Shown: positions 46,257-57,700, counted from the first letter of the stretch. The stretch is DNA of 64,000 bases from Trichaptum fuscoviolaceum (GCA_910574455.1 CAJSYZ010000005.1:6138001-6202000), one strand, 5' to 3'. Notes: generated from the letters alone by a model not told the origin. Translations and numbers: made by a program.

Positions 46257-48249
46257 TCACGGTGTGCCAGTCCTGGGTATAACACGATAATACCACTTCT
46301 GCGCCGACTTTTCATGTATGGGTTGGAGTCCTGAAGGACATACCACTGTTCCGTACCGATACTTGCATAGCCGGCATCGAAGATTCACTGTGCCTGAAGA
46401 GTTCTTTGAACTCTTTCCATCAAAATCCTTACGCCATGGCAGAATCAATCCACATTTGATGCAAGAAATGTCCGGAAGGGTGCCATAAGGACGACTGGTT
46501 CCAGAACCCCATATGTACGTGCGCCAGCCATCGACACTGAAGAGGTTGATGTGAGCGTGACTCCCAACATCACTACCAGCAAGATGCTTCTCCAACGCAT
46601 GGACGAAAGATTTACGGGACATAAAAATCTCATAGAGAGTCTCCGTCACAAGATGCGTGGCGAGGCTCGGTTGAAACTTTTCCGCAACAAAAGACATGAT
46701 ATTCTTCACAATACCGCTGGAATTGAAGGAAGGTTAGAGGTAAGAATATAACTCAGATAGTTAGGCCCTCACCGTGCAGTCAGATCGTGTATGTTTGACA
46801 TCTGGTGGGGACTCTTAACATAAGACCCACAACAGTTTAACACCAACGTGGTCTCACGCTCGAACAGAAAGTTCTCAAGGTCGTGTAAAATCAGCCAATT
46901 GAAGAACTGAAAAACGTCAGGAAGGGCCATTTACGAATGGGATCATGCTGCTTACTTCATCAAAGTCAGTGGCACCATGGACGGTGTGGTAAATCAGCCC
47001 TTCCGGGTTTGTGTGAGAGTTGATGAAGACGAGAACCCTCTTGAAGCGACGGTAACTGATGTCGGAATCGACTTCCGACAGCACCTTTTCCCGTTTTTCC
47101 TCCAGATCGGTGTTTTCATTGTCAAAAGTAATATGCACATAGCGCAGCTATCAATCAAAATAAAGACGAGTCGGTTGCAACACAAACGGAAAAACTCACA
47201 TCTTCTGATTTCTGTTGATACGAAGACTTCAATATGTGATAGAAGATTCTGCCCATTTCGAGATGCTCCACAGAAGATAGTGAGAGATTAATGATGAGTA
47301 AAGGAGAAGTGTTCACTCCTGATCTGTAATCACGAACGGAGCAGGGACGGCGAATTTCCCACTACGGAAATTGATCAACAAGACATCTTTATACTGAATT
47401 TGCAGAACCCACTGGATATTTGCATGGCGCGTTACCGGGCGTATACACCGTGTTCACATGTTTGTTCCAGCACGAGGGACAGCTGAAGTTCTGCTTTTTC
47501 GTCTCCTCGACCATAACACAGTCGGAACACATGGCGAGTGGGCAACTGTTTTTGGTACAGGGATAGAGTTCACCGCCATCGTGACACCAGCAGCAATGCT
47601 ACAGACAGGAGGTTAATAAGTGCTTGGAATATGTCAACCAATACTCACATCATCTGTCTTCGTTAATAAAAGAAAAGTAGAATTGACATAAGCCGAAACG
47701 TCTTGTACCCTGTGAAACATTCGCTCACCTGTCCGCTATCCATACCGAAGTCAATCTCCATAGCTGCCGGATCCAGCGTGCTTTGCCTCTCCATATTGAG
47801 TTCGGGCTTGGGAGGTAGTGGATGGAATGGTGCGGAGTTTTGCGCCACATGGCCGCCATCGCTTCCAGTGGATATTTCTTCAAGAGACAATCAGATGAGA
47901 GGACGAAGATAAGAGTTATATGATACACACACCTATGTCATCGGAAGGCGTAATCAGCATTGCAGGCGCCTTTCCTCCAGTAATCACTGTAAGCACAGAA
48001 GGTAAATGGGACGAAAATAAGCCGACACAAAATACGGTAGCTCACATGACCTTCGTGGTACATGTCCAGTAATCACTGTAAGCACAGAGGGTAAGTGGGA
48101 CAAAAATATGCCGACACAAGATACGATAGCTTACATGGCCTTCGTGGTGCATCCCCACCCACTGACGATCGTGTTCCTCCACCCCTCTTAGCCCCATTGC
48201 CACCTCCACGACCTCCGCGACCCCGTCCACCACTTCTTGCGGGGGCCAT
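46257..48249 (-). CDS. Cysteine-rich cargo protein with caspase/CHAT-like His...Cys pattern
   Basis: The start at 48249 gives an RGG-rich N-terminus (MAPARSGGRGRGGRGGGNG). After several introns comes a PHD/ADD-like cysteine cluster: CCWCHDGGELYPC, then CPLAMCSDC and FSCPSC at about 47440-47600. Next is a region with RVLVFINSHTNPEGLIYHT (47010-47060), then TLVLNCCGSYVKSP (~46830). In caspase/CHAT proteases a His after a hydrophobic strand and a Cys after a second one form the dyad, and SH and NCCG here fit that spacing by eye only. The C-terminal exon has two further pairs (CIKCG, CRLCKYRYGTVVC), probably a zinc ribbon. If correct, this is a zinc-finger protease-like effector carried by the transposon. 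A DNA- or histone-binding role without protease activity is the alternative. Confidence 0.55.
47977..48154 (-). repeat. 89-bp tandem duplication of an intron plus mini-exon
   Basis: Two 89-bp copies stand head to tail. Each contains a 59-bp intron (GTAAGC or GTGAGC to CTTACAG) and a 30-bp exon piece. The copies differ at roughly ten positions. The added 30 bp keeps the reading frame and repeats the peptide LITG(H/G)...PRR. Confidence 0.75.
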
Positions 48250-48763
48250 TGGAAGAGAAGCTAAGGGAAAGGGCAAGAACGACATGGACGTCAGTACTGG
48301 TCATCCTTGCGCCAAGCTCTTCGAGCTAGGCTCCGGATCCAGGTGTCCATGAAGATGAAGAAGGAAAGGATACAGACTTCTGCTGTATGACAATAATAGT
48401 GAGAGATGGCAATAACAAGTAATAGATCGAGATAGCGGAAGCAAATTTGCTGTCCGATGTGAAGACACGGAAGCAAAAGTTAAGTTGAACTGTAGGCGAA
48501 AATTGCCACGCCGTTGCATGAATTATGTAAGCACGGCGTTCGAGATTTTTGCCTAAGTTCCGTTTTTCACTCAAGCTTTCCTTCATCACCACCTCGCCAC
48601 TAGCATGCACTGCGCGAAGCGCAATGTACAGCCTTCAATGTCTCTTCATCATTTGTTCCTCGCGTTGGGCATTTCCTTATCACCTTCTTCTTTTCCTTAT
48701 GAACTCAACTGACACTGTGCGAAGCGCAATGTCCCGTGTTGAGTCTCATGTTTATCTCGTGCT

Positions 48764-49115
48764 CTTCCCCTTCCTCTGGCTGCGGCCACCCGAACATGTC
48801 TGCGGAACGTGTTCTTCCCCTTCCTCTGGCTGCGGCCACCCGAACATGTCTGCGGAACGTGTTCTTCCCCTTCCTCTGGCTGCGGCCACCCGAACATGTC
48901 TGCGGAACGTTGTTTCTTCCCCTTCCTCTGGCTGCGGCCACCGAACATGTCTGCGGAACGTGTTCTTCCCCTTCCTCTGGCTGCGGCCTCCCGGACGCCT
49001 CTGCGGAATGCGTCTTTCCCCTCAACATGGCTGCGGCCACCCGGACGCCTCTGCGGAAGGCGTCTTTTCCCTCAACATGGCTGCGGCCACCTCGGACACA
49101 TCTGCGGACAGTGTT
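48764..49115 (+). repeat. 50-bp minisatellite, about seven copies
   Basis: The unit contains CTTCCCCTTCCTCTGG, then CTGCGGCCACCCGAACATGT, then CTGCGGAACGTG. The first three copies start at 48764, 48814 and 48864; later copies diverge (CTCAACATGG replaces the TTCCTCTGG part). Because 50 is not a multiple of three, the open frames through it on both strands are artefacts. Confidence 0.85.
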
Positions 49116-49215
49116 CATTCCTTGCCTCAGGACTCATCCCCTTTTCTTAAGGTTGAGGCCTCGCAAGTGCGTATGTGGAATGCCCTGTCCACTTCAAGGG
49201 TCTGCTACCACCTTA

Positions 49216-49553
49216 ATGGAACAAGCAGACTACACCCACATCTCCGTCCCCACTGGCCGCGACCACCTTATGGGCCTCTATGGTAAGTGCCATCTTCACT
49301 CCGACGAACGTACCAGGCTCAGTTCTTATCCAGGACACCATGGGAGTTCGTGACGGGTGAAGGGAGGGACCTTGTGACTGTTTGGATGAAGGAAGTCTAT
49401 TCGTGAGTGAATACACGGCTTACAAGTGCGCGGCGAACTCATTAGAAGCTATCACCCCTATCAGCTTTCATTAGATACGCTGCTGTGATTCAGTTACTCG
49501 GACCATCTAATGCTCCGATGCAAGATAGGCAGCTATTCCAACACACGTTGTGA
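49216..49553 (+). CDS. Possible small cargo gene or gene fragment
   Basis: Protein-like segments follow one another: MEQADYTHISVPTGRDHLMG from 49216, then AQFLSRTPWEFVTGEGRDLV, then, across a canonical intron (GTGAGT to CATTAG), YAAVIQLLGPSNAPMQDRQL and a stop at 49553. The join between the first and second segments is not in phase with the only obvious intron (34 bp), so the gene may be damaged or the start may lie elsewhere. No family was recognised. Confidence 0.35.
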
Positions 49554-50420
49554 TGCAATATCAAGGGTGGCTCTAATTCAAGTGCTCCGTTTCCAAAAGG
49601 GTAAGTGATCCAACACACATCATGATGTATGTCCGTCAATGATAACCCGTTATAAAGCCGCAATCATGCTACATCTTTGAGTGTGGCAACTATAGGTCAG
49701 ATGAAGCTAAGTAGCTCATGTTTATAATTCTTATCATGATACGACGTTGATGTTACTATTTCATAACAGTTCAGTGATTGTAAAATGATGTTTTATAAGA
49801 GGAATGTAGGACAGACCTGTCGCCTTTATGACCATGTGTAATATTATGCTATTTAATGCACTTAGTTCCAACTGTGATGTGTCGACCTCCTCTTTTCATC
49901 GCCATAGGAACAGTGATATTTAGCAGAGCGAACCAATGATCCTTTTATGGCCCTTGTGGAACATGAGTATAAATATTGCAGTGGTTACCTATGCCCTAGC
50001 ATGATTTTCGGCAGAGTTTTAACAAACAAACACAAAACCCGTCGTCCATCTTCTCGCTTTGGGCAAATTTTGTGCATGCGCAACAAATGCCTTCAACTTT
50101 CTTTCCATTCCAGTGGCACAAATGTCTGCGTAGGATTGCCTGACAATGCTGTTCCGTGTAACTACTCTTACCCTCAATGCTCTCGCCATTCGGGAAAAGC
50201 GGGTTAGAAGGGCTCAGAAAGTCCACTTTTCGCCGCCTCGTTTGAAATCACCACCCTGGAGCTTGATCGCGGACCCAAGCTTTCCGGGGCAATGGTCATG
50301 AATGACTGCTGTGTTTTGGATCTTGGCCTGGAACTATTTAAGCTGTCGCAAGATCTGTTACACCTCTTCGTCAAGGACCAGTGCCTCCCTCAGCTTCTTC
50401 CCGCACTATCGTCTGACAGC
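49554..50420. other. Stretch inside the giant element without a supported gene
   Basis: This stretch is AT-rich. A protein-like run (DLGLELFKLSQDLLHLFVKD) lies just before the oxidase fragment at about 50310-50370 and may be part of the same acquired segment. Confidence 0.3.
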
Positions 50421-50770
50421 ATGTCTTCTTTCGAGACCTTTAAACAGCAGTTTCATGGGGATATCATCACCTCTGAGCACCCTGAATACGAGCAAGCCAT
50501 ATCACAGTGGTCAGCCTGCTCGGTCAAGAGGGCAAGGATCGTTGCCTTCCAGAATGACGAAGACATTGCGACCGCTATCAAGTAAGCCTCTTCCGAAAAT
50601 ATCCCTCTTGCCGTTCGTGGTAGTGGTCATAGTGCTTCTGGTGCATCATCAGTCGAAGCTGGTGTTGTCATTGACCTATCGCGATACCTAAATGGCGTAC
50701 GCATTGATGCTGACAAGAAGCTTGCATACGCCGGCGGAGGAGCATTATGGGCGACTGTCGAAAAGGTTGT
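50421..50770 (+). pseudogene. Captured N-terminal fragment of an FAD-linked oxidase, nonsense-interrupted
   Basis: From the ATG at 50421 the frame reads FKQQFHGDIITSEHPEYEQA, then IVAFQNDEDIATAIK, then a TAA stop at 50583-50585. It continues in the same frame with ASSENIPLAVRGSGHSASGA and VVIDLSRYLNGVRIDADKK to GGGALWATVEK. This is the N-terminal FAD-binding domain of a cytosolic BBE-like oxidoreductase, with the flavin-binding RGSGHS motif. The stop replaces a residue that is commonly Tyr here (AIKYA), so one base change explains it. The substrate-binding half is absent: after about 115 residues the similarity ends. It is not close to the secreted oxidase at 1-1527. Its place just inside the right array fits gene-fragment capture by a MULE. 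Confidence 0.72.
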
Positions 50771-51194
50771 TCTCTGAGATACCATACATAGTATGTATTA
50801 ATGCGTTGGAGTAGATTTGTGTTAATTCCTTGTGCAAGCAGAAGACTCAATGTCACTTCTTACAGAAATGCTCAGTGCCAAAGTACTCGACTTAGGATGT
50901 GTCCCTATAAACGTTGCAGTCGATCATATGAGTAAGTGATTGTACATGTCTTGGTTGAATGCAGATACCATTGTTTGTATCATTTCAGACAGAGAGAATA
51001 AGGCTGCATGAAGTCGCAGCAAGTCTGCCTCGCAATAATTACAGTATACGTGGTCAACAACTCTTCATCCACGCGCAATTGAAATTTTCTCCAAACGCCG
51101 TTTTGCGTATCCGTTACAATATTCTACTTTCAGAGAGCTTTCGAATCGTGGTAGTTTCGTAGAAAACGGATCAGTGGTTGAGGAGATATAGCAT

Positions 51195-52150
51195 ATTCTG
51201 TCCTAGTTGTTCTGTCAAGGTTGACTTCGAATTCTTGCAGGTTGACTTGCATTACTTGCCTCGGTTGGTTCCGAATACTTTCAGGGTGACTTCGAATTCT
51301 TGCAGGTTGACTTGCATTACTTGCCTGGGCTGGTTCCGAATACGTCTGGGTGACTTGCAATTCTTGCAGGCTGACTTGGTTTACTTTACAAGGCTGACTT
51401 CGAATACTTTTGGGTTGACTTATTTTCTTGTAGGCGGACTACTATTACTTAGACAGGTTGATAACAAATACTTTCTGGGTGTGTTGAAATACTCAAAGGT
51501 TGACTTACATTACTTTTGGGCTGACCAGTATTTCTGAAGGGGTAGTTTGCATTACTCGTCAAGGTTGACTTCAAATACTTTCAGGCTGACTTACATATCT
51601 TGAATGCTGACTTGCAATATATGTTTCGGCTGGTTTCAAATTCTTTTAGGCTGTTTTAGAATTCTTTCAGGCTGACTTATATTTATTGCAGGTGGCCTTG
51701 CAATACTCAGACGGGTTGATATTGAATACTTTCTGGGTGACTTGTATTTTTGACAGGCTGATTTGTGATACTCTGTTGGGCTGGCTCCCATTACTTACAG
51801 GATGAGTTACATTACTTGGATCGGTTGGATTCAAATACTTTTAGTTTGATTTGCTTTACTTTGGCGGGTTGATATGGAAAACTTCGAAATGTTGACTTCC
51901 ATTTTGAAAACGGCTGACCTCTATTTTTAAACTGGCTGATATCTAATTCGAAAATGGTTGACTTCTATTTTGAAAAAGGTTGACGCATATTTAAAAAGAG
52001 GTTGACTTGGAATACTATTTTGGGTTGATATCAATTACTTCCTACTAAACAAGAAGGTTGACTTCGATTACTTCCTTGGGTTGACTTCGATTACTTTAAA
52101 AGGTTGACCTCAATCCCGAACGGGTGACCTCAATATGTTCAGGGCAGACT
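51195..52150 (-). repeat. Right subterminal repeat array
   Basis: This array is made of GGTTGACTT-based units, the inverted counterpart of the left array. Near 51200-51360 several units are near-identical (AATTCTTGCAGGTTGACTTG). Any open frame here is a by-product of the repeats. Confidence 0.85.
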
Positions 52151-52160
52151 CCTATTTTCG

Positions 52161-52169
52161 AATATGCAA
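52161..52169. repeat. Right target-site duplication of giant MULE
   Basis: The 9 bp AATATGCAA is identical to 30340-30348. Confidence 0.88.
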
Positions 52170-53044
52170 ACAAAGGTAAACATGTGTCGATCTCGCGTAG
52201 GCCCCTGATTCACTGCTCCCTCCGACTGTCATTAGCGAAGGCTGCCACATTTCTTAAGCTGAACACAACGCATTGAACTTGCTATTTGCTTTATCAAGTT
52301 CCTCCAGCTAGCTCAATCTCCTGCCGCACTGCGATGTCACATTCAGGTGCATTTTTATTGTGTATAAAGTAGTCTTTTCCCGGGCCTCGATCCATTGAGC
52401 AACTTATCCGCAACATTACCGGTTTTGTCTCTCTACTTTGATCCACCTTCATATCACTCTTCGGCGATCAGGTATACTCCCCTTTTCAGTGCAACCCGTC
52501 GACTTACGGGAGCTGATTAATCGAGGTGAGTTTCGCTTGGAGATTTCGGCTGGACGTGTACATCTGTGTACTACACACATATATTCCGTAGGCTTTTGAT
52601 TGATCCAATCACACAAATATGGCTGCATTTGACGCTTAAGACGATATAACCGATTTTATGCATCCCTGTTCCAGTGCATTACTGGCAGCCTGAAAACAGA
52701 CGCCATACATATGTGAGTCATCACACAGATAAAAGAAACGCACGATTGTACGGCTGATATGAATAAGCGATTCCCGTGTTAGCCGATGATGTCGCGCCGC
52801 AGCCTGAGAGCGTAGCGATGAGGGTGGCTATTTGGTCTGCGAAAGTGAGTGATCCATATGTTGTAACTAGCTGGAGTGAACGGCCGTTTTCAGCGGTACT
52901 TGCAAACACTCGGGATAACTTGTCTCCGATATGTCTTGAAACACTCACAACTGTATAAAGGTCTTACATTCGTGCTAACTAGATGGCTACAGGCCTTCCA
53001 TCTACCGTCAACTCTAACCCTTTACATCGACAATATACATTATA
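52170..53044. other. Right flank of giant element
   Basis: No supported gene was found. The sequence resumes as ordinary intergenic DNA after the target duplication. Confidence 0.35.
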
Positions 53045-53646
53045 ATGTGCTCTGGTTCTCACCGATTTACTCTGCGCGACCTAAATGCAACGACGTTCGG
53101 CTTCCCCCCTCTTGATACGTGGGCAGAGCAGCATCTTGGTGCCATCGTAACCGCCCACTCGCAGGCGAACTTCAGCACGGCGTTTGATGGTTTCATTTCG
53201 AAAAAATGTCTCAGTCACGTTCAACGGTGTGGCCCTTAGCCGGGTTGAATACGAGCAGCAGCTTCAAGGCGAGATTACATCCGGGAGGGAGCCGCGATCA
53301 TTGACATCGTTAATTTCGTACAAGCAGCCGAACTCAGCAAGAACTCAACGCAGGTAAGTGTCCGTTTTGATAGAATTGAGCATGGTTTTGAGCAGCATCC
53401 ACAGAACTTCGGAGCAATCGGCTTGTTCTATGACGTGACTTTTATTCATTCTGAAAGCAAACGCAAGTCTCAATCGTCATTAAACATCTTGTGAGTAGAC
53501 AGTAAGCCTACGCTTGTGACATTCGGTATTGATTAGAATGCATCAGGGTAGGCGAAGACCAAAGCATCGATGGGCATTGCGGCCAAGTCGACCAGAGGCG
53601 TGTAATCTCTCTCGATCAAGTGCTCTTAGACCAGGCAGGTAATTAA
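53045..53646 (+). pseudogene. Decayed small basidiomycete gene, copy 2
   Basis: This is a paralogue of the 27-kb gene. It starts MCSGSHRFTLRDLNATTFGF and aligns through PPLDTWAEQHLGAIVTAHSQ and FDGFISK. The frame is then lost at a run of six A (53201-53206): one extra A would shift VTFNGVALSRVEYEQQLQ out of frame. A second compensating shift is needed before EGAAIIDIVNFVQAA. The later exons still align (GAIGLFYDVTFIHSES, VDQRRVISLDQVLLDQ, stop ~53646). Two frame changes make it a pseudogene unless the assembly is wrong. Confidence 0.6.
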
Positions 53647-54235
53647 GGACATTTTACTCCTGAAATATAGCCGTAGCTTTGGTGATTGCTTTATTTACTA
53701 ATTTAGTACTCAAATACTACTAGTAATGGTACAGCAAAGGATTTCATTTCATTCATAGAAGGAGAAACCTTGCTCTCAAACAAGGATCTGACCTTTTGAA
53801 TAATGTCGGGTCAAACAATCTTTTCAATATAGAGAGATTGAAAGTTTTAAACATAGCTTGTGTTTGGTGAATCAGGTGATTAAACATACAAGCAGGACAA
53901 CTTGGCCACTCACATACTATCCACTCAATCAATTATCTTCCGCCAGAAAGTCGTCCGTTTGGCGAACGTACGCTTTACTCTAATCGCCAAATCAGATACA
54001 TTGACATTCCCTACACAGCATGTACTGTACTGACATACATTCAATCCCTTATTTCATCGGAAGGTGACTGGAGTAACGAGCTGAAGGGGATCACCGGTTT
54101 TGTAATTATGCACAGGAAACCCTTCTACAGGACTACCAGGATGGACCACAGTTGCACACTTGTCTCAAAGGCAAACCGGGGAGAGCAGAGACAGATGGAA
54201 TATGTGCTCCTTGTTTCGTCATGAGGTCTACTGCC
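53647..54235. other. Intergenic
   Basis: No gene was recognised on either strand. Confidence 0.3.
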
Positions 54236-54713
54236 GATAACTGTGGGCTGTCCTACACCGAACCAACACGGGAGTCACTTGAAAAATCTATGGAAGGATG
54301 GGGGCCCAGTTTCAGGACAGCTTTCCGTAACTTCTTTATGATGCGAGTGACTAGTGATGCAAACCCAAGGACTTCGAGTTCTGATTTGAAGTGGACCTGA
54401 TTTGATAGATGAGAAACATTGATGGGGTAACCTATGAGATAGGTGCCTGCTTTCACAGAGATGGATTCTGAATAATTCGTACAGGTAATGGTGCAAGTTG
54501 AAAATCAGGTCCAACTTCAAGTTCTACATTTAGTTCACGGTCTGTCGGAGTTTTAATGTGAGATCATCGTGATCATGCCACTGGCATGCAAACTTTACTA
54601 GAGTAACTCTGGAGTCGGTTCAAGCTCGTCGCACTATACACAGTACACAGTTTAAAGACAAGTGCCCCGATAGCTTCTCGATGTCTATCTTCTCGCCAAG
54701 CTCCAACGCCCCT

Positions 54714-57700
54714 TCATGTCTTTCGATCTCTCTTAGACGAGGCGTGCGGCATGGTGCTTCCAGAGGCACAATTGCGTGCAGTAGGAGTCATGGCCCGCGC
54801 CTTCATATTCGAACGTCGGGCAGGCTGGGGTGCAACAGGAGTAGTCATTACACTGGAAGTGATAAATGAATCTCTGCTGGCAGCCCAGGTAGAATAGGAA
54901 CTCTGGGAAGAGCTCCCGCTGGCAGGGACGGTGCGATGAGCAGAGTTTGTGCTGGATGTGGTGGCAGCAAAGGACGATGCATTCGTCGGTTTGTCGACAA
55001 CAAGAGGGTTCTGGCGAGCGTTGCGCTCCTTGGCCTCATTCCACAATTTATCTTGAGTACGTGCTCTAGCTTCCTCTTCACGCTGCAAAAGCTCGGCTTG
55101 CTCCCTGTCCTTTCTTTCTTGCTCCCTCCTAACTCGCTCTTCTCTTTCCCCCTTAGCCTCATTCCACAACTTATCTTCAGTACGTGCTCTAGCTTCCTCT
55201 TCACGCTGCAAAAGCTCGGCTTGCTCCCTGTCCTTTCTTTCTTGCTCCCTCCTAACTCGCTCTTCTCTTTCCCCCTTAGCCTCATTCCACAACTTATCTT
55301 CAGTACGTGCTCTAGCTTCCTCTTCACGCTGCAATTTCTCAGCGTCCACCCGATCTTGTAGTTCTTGCCCCCTTATGATAAGTTCGTTTTCTCTCTCGAT
55401 TTCCATCGCCTTCTCTTCCTCCTTCCTTCGTTGCTCTTTCTTTTCCTCCTCTTCTCTAAGCTGGTTTCTCGCTGTCTCGCTTTCCTTCGACCTCTTCTCC
55501 TTGAATCGCTCTCGCTCTGCCTTCCTTAGTTCACGCAGCTTCGCTTTGTTTTCTCGACGCCGTCTATCTTCCGCCTCCCGTCTTGCTAGTGCTTCTTCGC
55601 GCTGTGCGATCTCCTTTTCTCGTTGCCGCAACTCTTCCGCCTTGCGCTCCTCCAGAGCCGAGGGCCTCTGCGACGTAGATGATTCTGCTTTGTCAGTGCT
55701 TGCCTTATCACGCGACTTGGTATTGGTTGAAGGATTATCGTCTCTTCGGTTGTCGTCCATATTGCGAGGCCTGAATCGATCTCGCTCGCCTGACTCAGGC
55801 AAAAGCTCTCCCGTAGGCTGTCGCGACATAGGCACGGCACTCGGCTGACTATCATACGAGAAATCTGATTCGAATTCATCACTTGAATAGCTGTCCTCAT
55901 ACTTCGGAGAAGATGGCCGTATGGGCTCTGCCTGGCGCTGAGATGTTACGTTTGAGGGAGGCGTTTCGAAAGCAGCCGCGGATTGAGGCGCACCGGAATT
56001 CTCTGTAGGATTTGTTAGTTTTACAGGTGAGCGCGAATTGGCCATCTTCAAAAACGCACGAGGATCATATCGTTCTACATTCCCAGAAGCATTACCTTCG
56101 CTATCAGTGCGAGAACGGTAAGTACTTGGATGAGGTTGAGGGGAGGATTGGGGATAGCGCTGAGGCTGCGATTGCGGTTGTAGTTGAGGTTGTGGTTGAG
56201 AGTGAGGTGGCGATCGGGATGCAGATAATGAGTCGCTACGTTCGCGATCTCGGTCATGTAGTGGCTTCGTTCCCGCTTGTGCTTCCTTTGGTATCCATAT
56301 CTTATCACGAAAGCTACCCGAACCCGGTTTCGGTGATGCAGAAGGAGGATCAGGTGTTCTTTGTCTTGCCGTCGAGGTCGGAGGAACAGGTATTGTATTC
56401 CGAGAAGCGGACGATACTGGAGGCTGAGATGGAGGTAAGGGGGAGGTCTGTGATTCCAAACCACGAGCCTTGTCGAACTTCTCCCATTTCTTATCCACCT
56501 CAAGCAATGCGGCTTGTTCGCGATCTTTCTTTTCGCGCTCTTCGGGAGTCATTGGTAGAGGTATGACATTCGCATTCGATGGTCGACGCGAAGGCAACCC
56601 GTATCCAAGGCTGGAAGATCCCAAGGAGCCGTAAGAACCAAATGACGTGCCCTCGCCATATGCTGCGTGTTCCTGATTCCGGGCTACGCTCGTGGAAGGG
56701 ATAGGTCGAGCTTGAACAGGCTTGCTGCCTTCTCCATGACCGTCGGGATTGGGTTTCCATACTTGTGGAGAAGGATGAGAAGATTTGTATTCCTCTCTCG
56801 CATTCTCATTGACAACAGGACGCTCAGTGCTCCGATGTACGTTAACGTTGACAGAGGGCACGGCACGGGGCTGAGAAGTTTCATATTTCCCTCGTAAATC
56901 AGACGAACTGTGTTTCATCTCATAATGGTGCTGGGGTGGTACATTCGGTCGCACACCTTGACCTCGACCTCGACCTCGACCCCGATCGCCCTGGATAATA
57001 CGTGGGGAACTCTTGGGAGGCATCCCTCTCAGGCTTCCTTGCCATGTTTGGTTCGGCGCCGGATCCTCTTCCTCTTCCTCACTGTACTCATCGTCATCAG
57101 CGTCCGAATTCGAGTCTTGGGCGCTCTCATCCTCAGTCTCACTAATATCTTCAGGATCATCATAGAAATAGCCTGACGTAAGTTCAGCTTGCCAGGGAGA
57201 TGTTAGCTGAGGTTTGTTCTGAGTATTGGAGAAGGGGGAGGTGTATGAACTTGGTGTTGGTGCTGGTACAGATGGTTGAACAGAATTGTATTGAGACGGA
57301 TATGCAGTCGTTGGAGCATAGGACGTTTTGACGCCAATATGCCGCCGAGCAGAACTACTAGCGATTGCACCCGGAGTACTCAAACCTGCGCTCGCATTTG
57401 CGCTGATACTTGATTTCCTCGGGTGCCCAGTTTCACTCGGCTGAACAGGTGGCTTCCATATGAACTGCTGGCTTGTTTTTCGCTCTTGTTGCTGATATGC
57501 TTGCGAAGACTGTGTATGTGCCGATGATGCAGAATTCGTGGGTGACATTCGCGGAGCAGAGGGGCGAATTGTCTCCGACGGTTTCGATGTAACAGAACCC
57601 GCTGGCGGAGGTGATGAACTCTGAGCTTGTTGTCTCTCTGCTACAGGGCTCGAGCTGGTGCTGTTTCGACCGTCTTTCGCTAGCTTGTCCATCAAATCCT

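Larger units (their letters stand above)
30349..52160 (-). mobile_element. Giant Mutator-like (MULE) transposon, 21.8 kb, with cargo genes
   Basis: The ends are GCAAAATGGGAGTCTGCCCT on the left and, reversed, CGAAAATAGGAGTCTGCCCT on the right, matching at 17 of 20 positions. They are flanked by a perfect 9-bp direct repeat AATATGCAA (30340-30348 and 52161-52169), the target-duplication length expected for Mutator. Inside both ends lie 0.8-1 kb arrays of related short repeats in inverted orientation. The main leftward gene encodes a MULE-type transposase with a SWIM zinc knuckle, fused to two Ulp1 protease domains. Other contents are small orphan genes, two large orphan genes and fragments of two ordinary genes near the ends. 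It lacks a DUF3435 tyrosine recombinase, so it is not a Starship. It looks potentially autonomous; one cargo gene has a frameshift. Confidence 0.9.

Noticed and set aside
48549..49353. Long plus- and minus-strand open frames of up to 245 residues
   Set aside because: They arise from a 50-bp minisatellite that is open in several frames at once.
30349..52160. Starship-type giant element
   Set aside because: No DUF3435 tyrosine recombinase at an end was found; the 9-bp duplication and SWIM transposase indicate Mutator.
30349..52160. KDZ-type (Kyakuja/Dileera/Zisupton) element with TET/JBP gene
   Set aside because: I saw no TET/JBP HxD signature and no KDZ transposase motif; the transposase motifs fit MULE better.
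54936..55848. Plus-strand Ser/Leu/Phe-rich open frames in the coiled-coil gene
   Set aside because: They are antisense shadows of Glu/Arg-rich codons.
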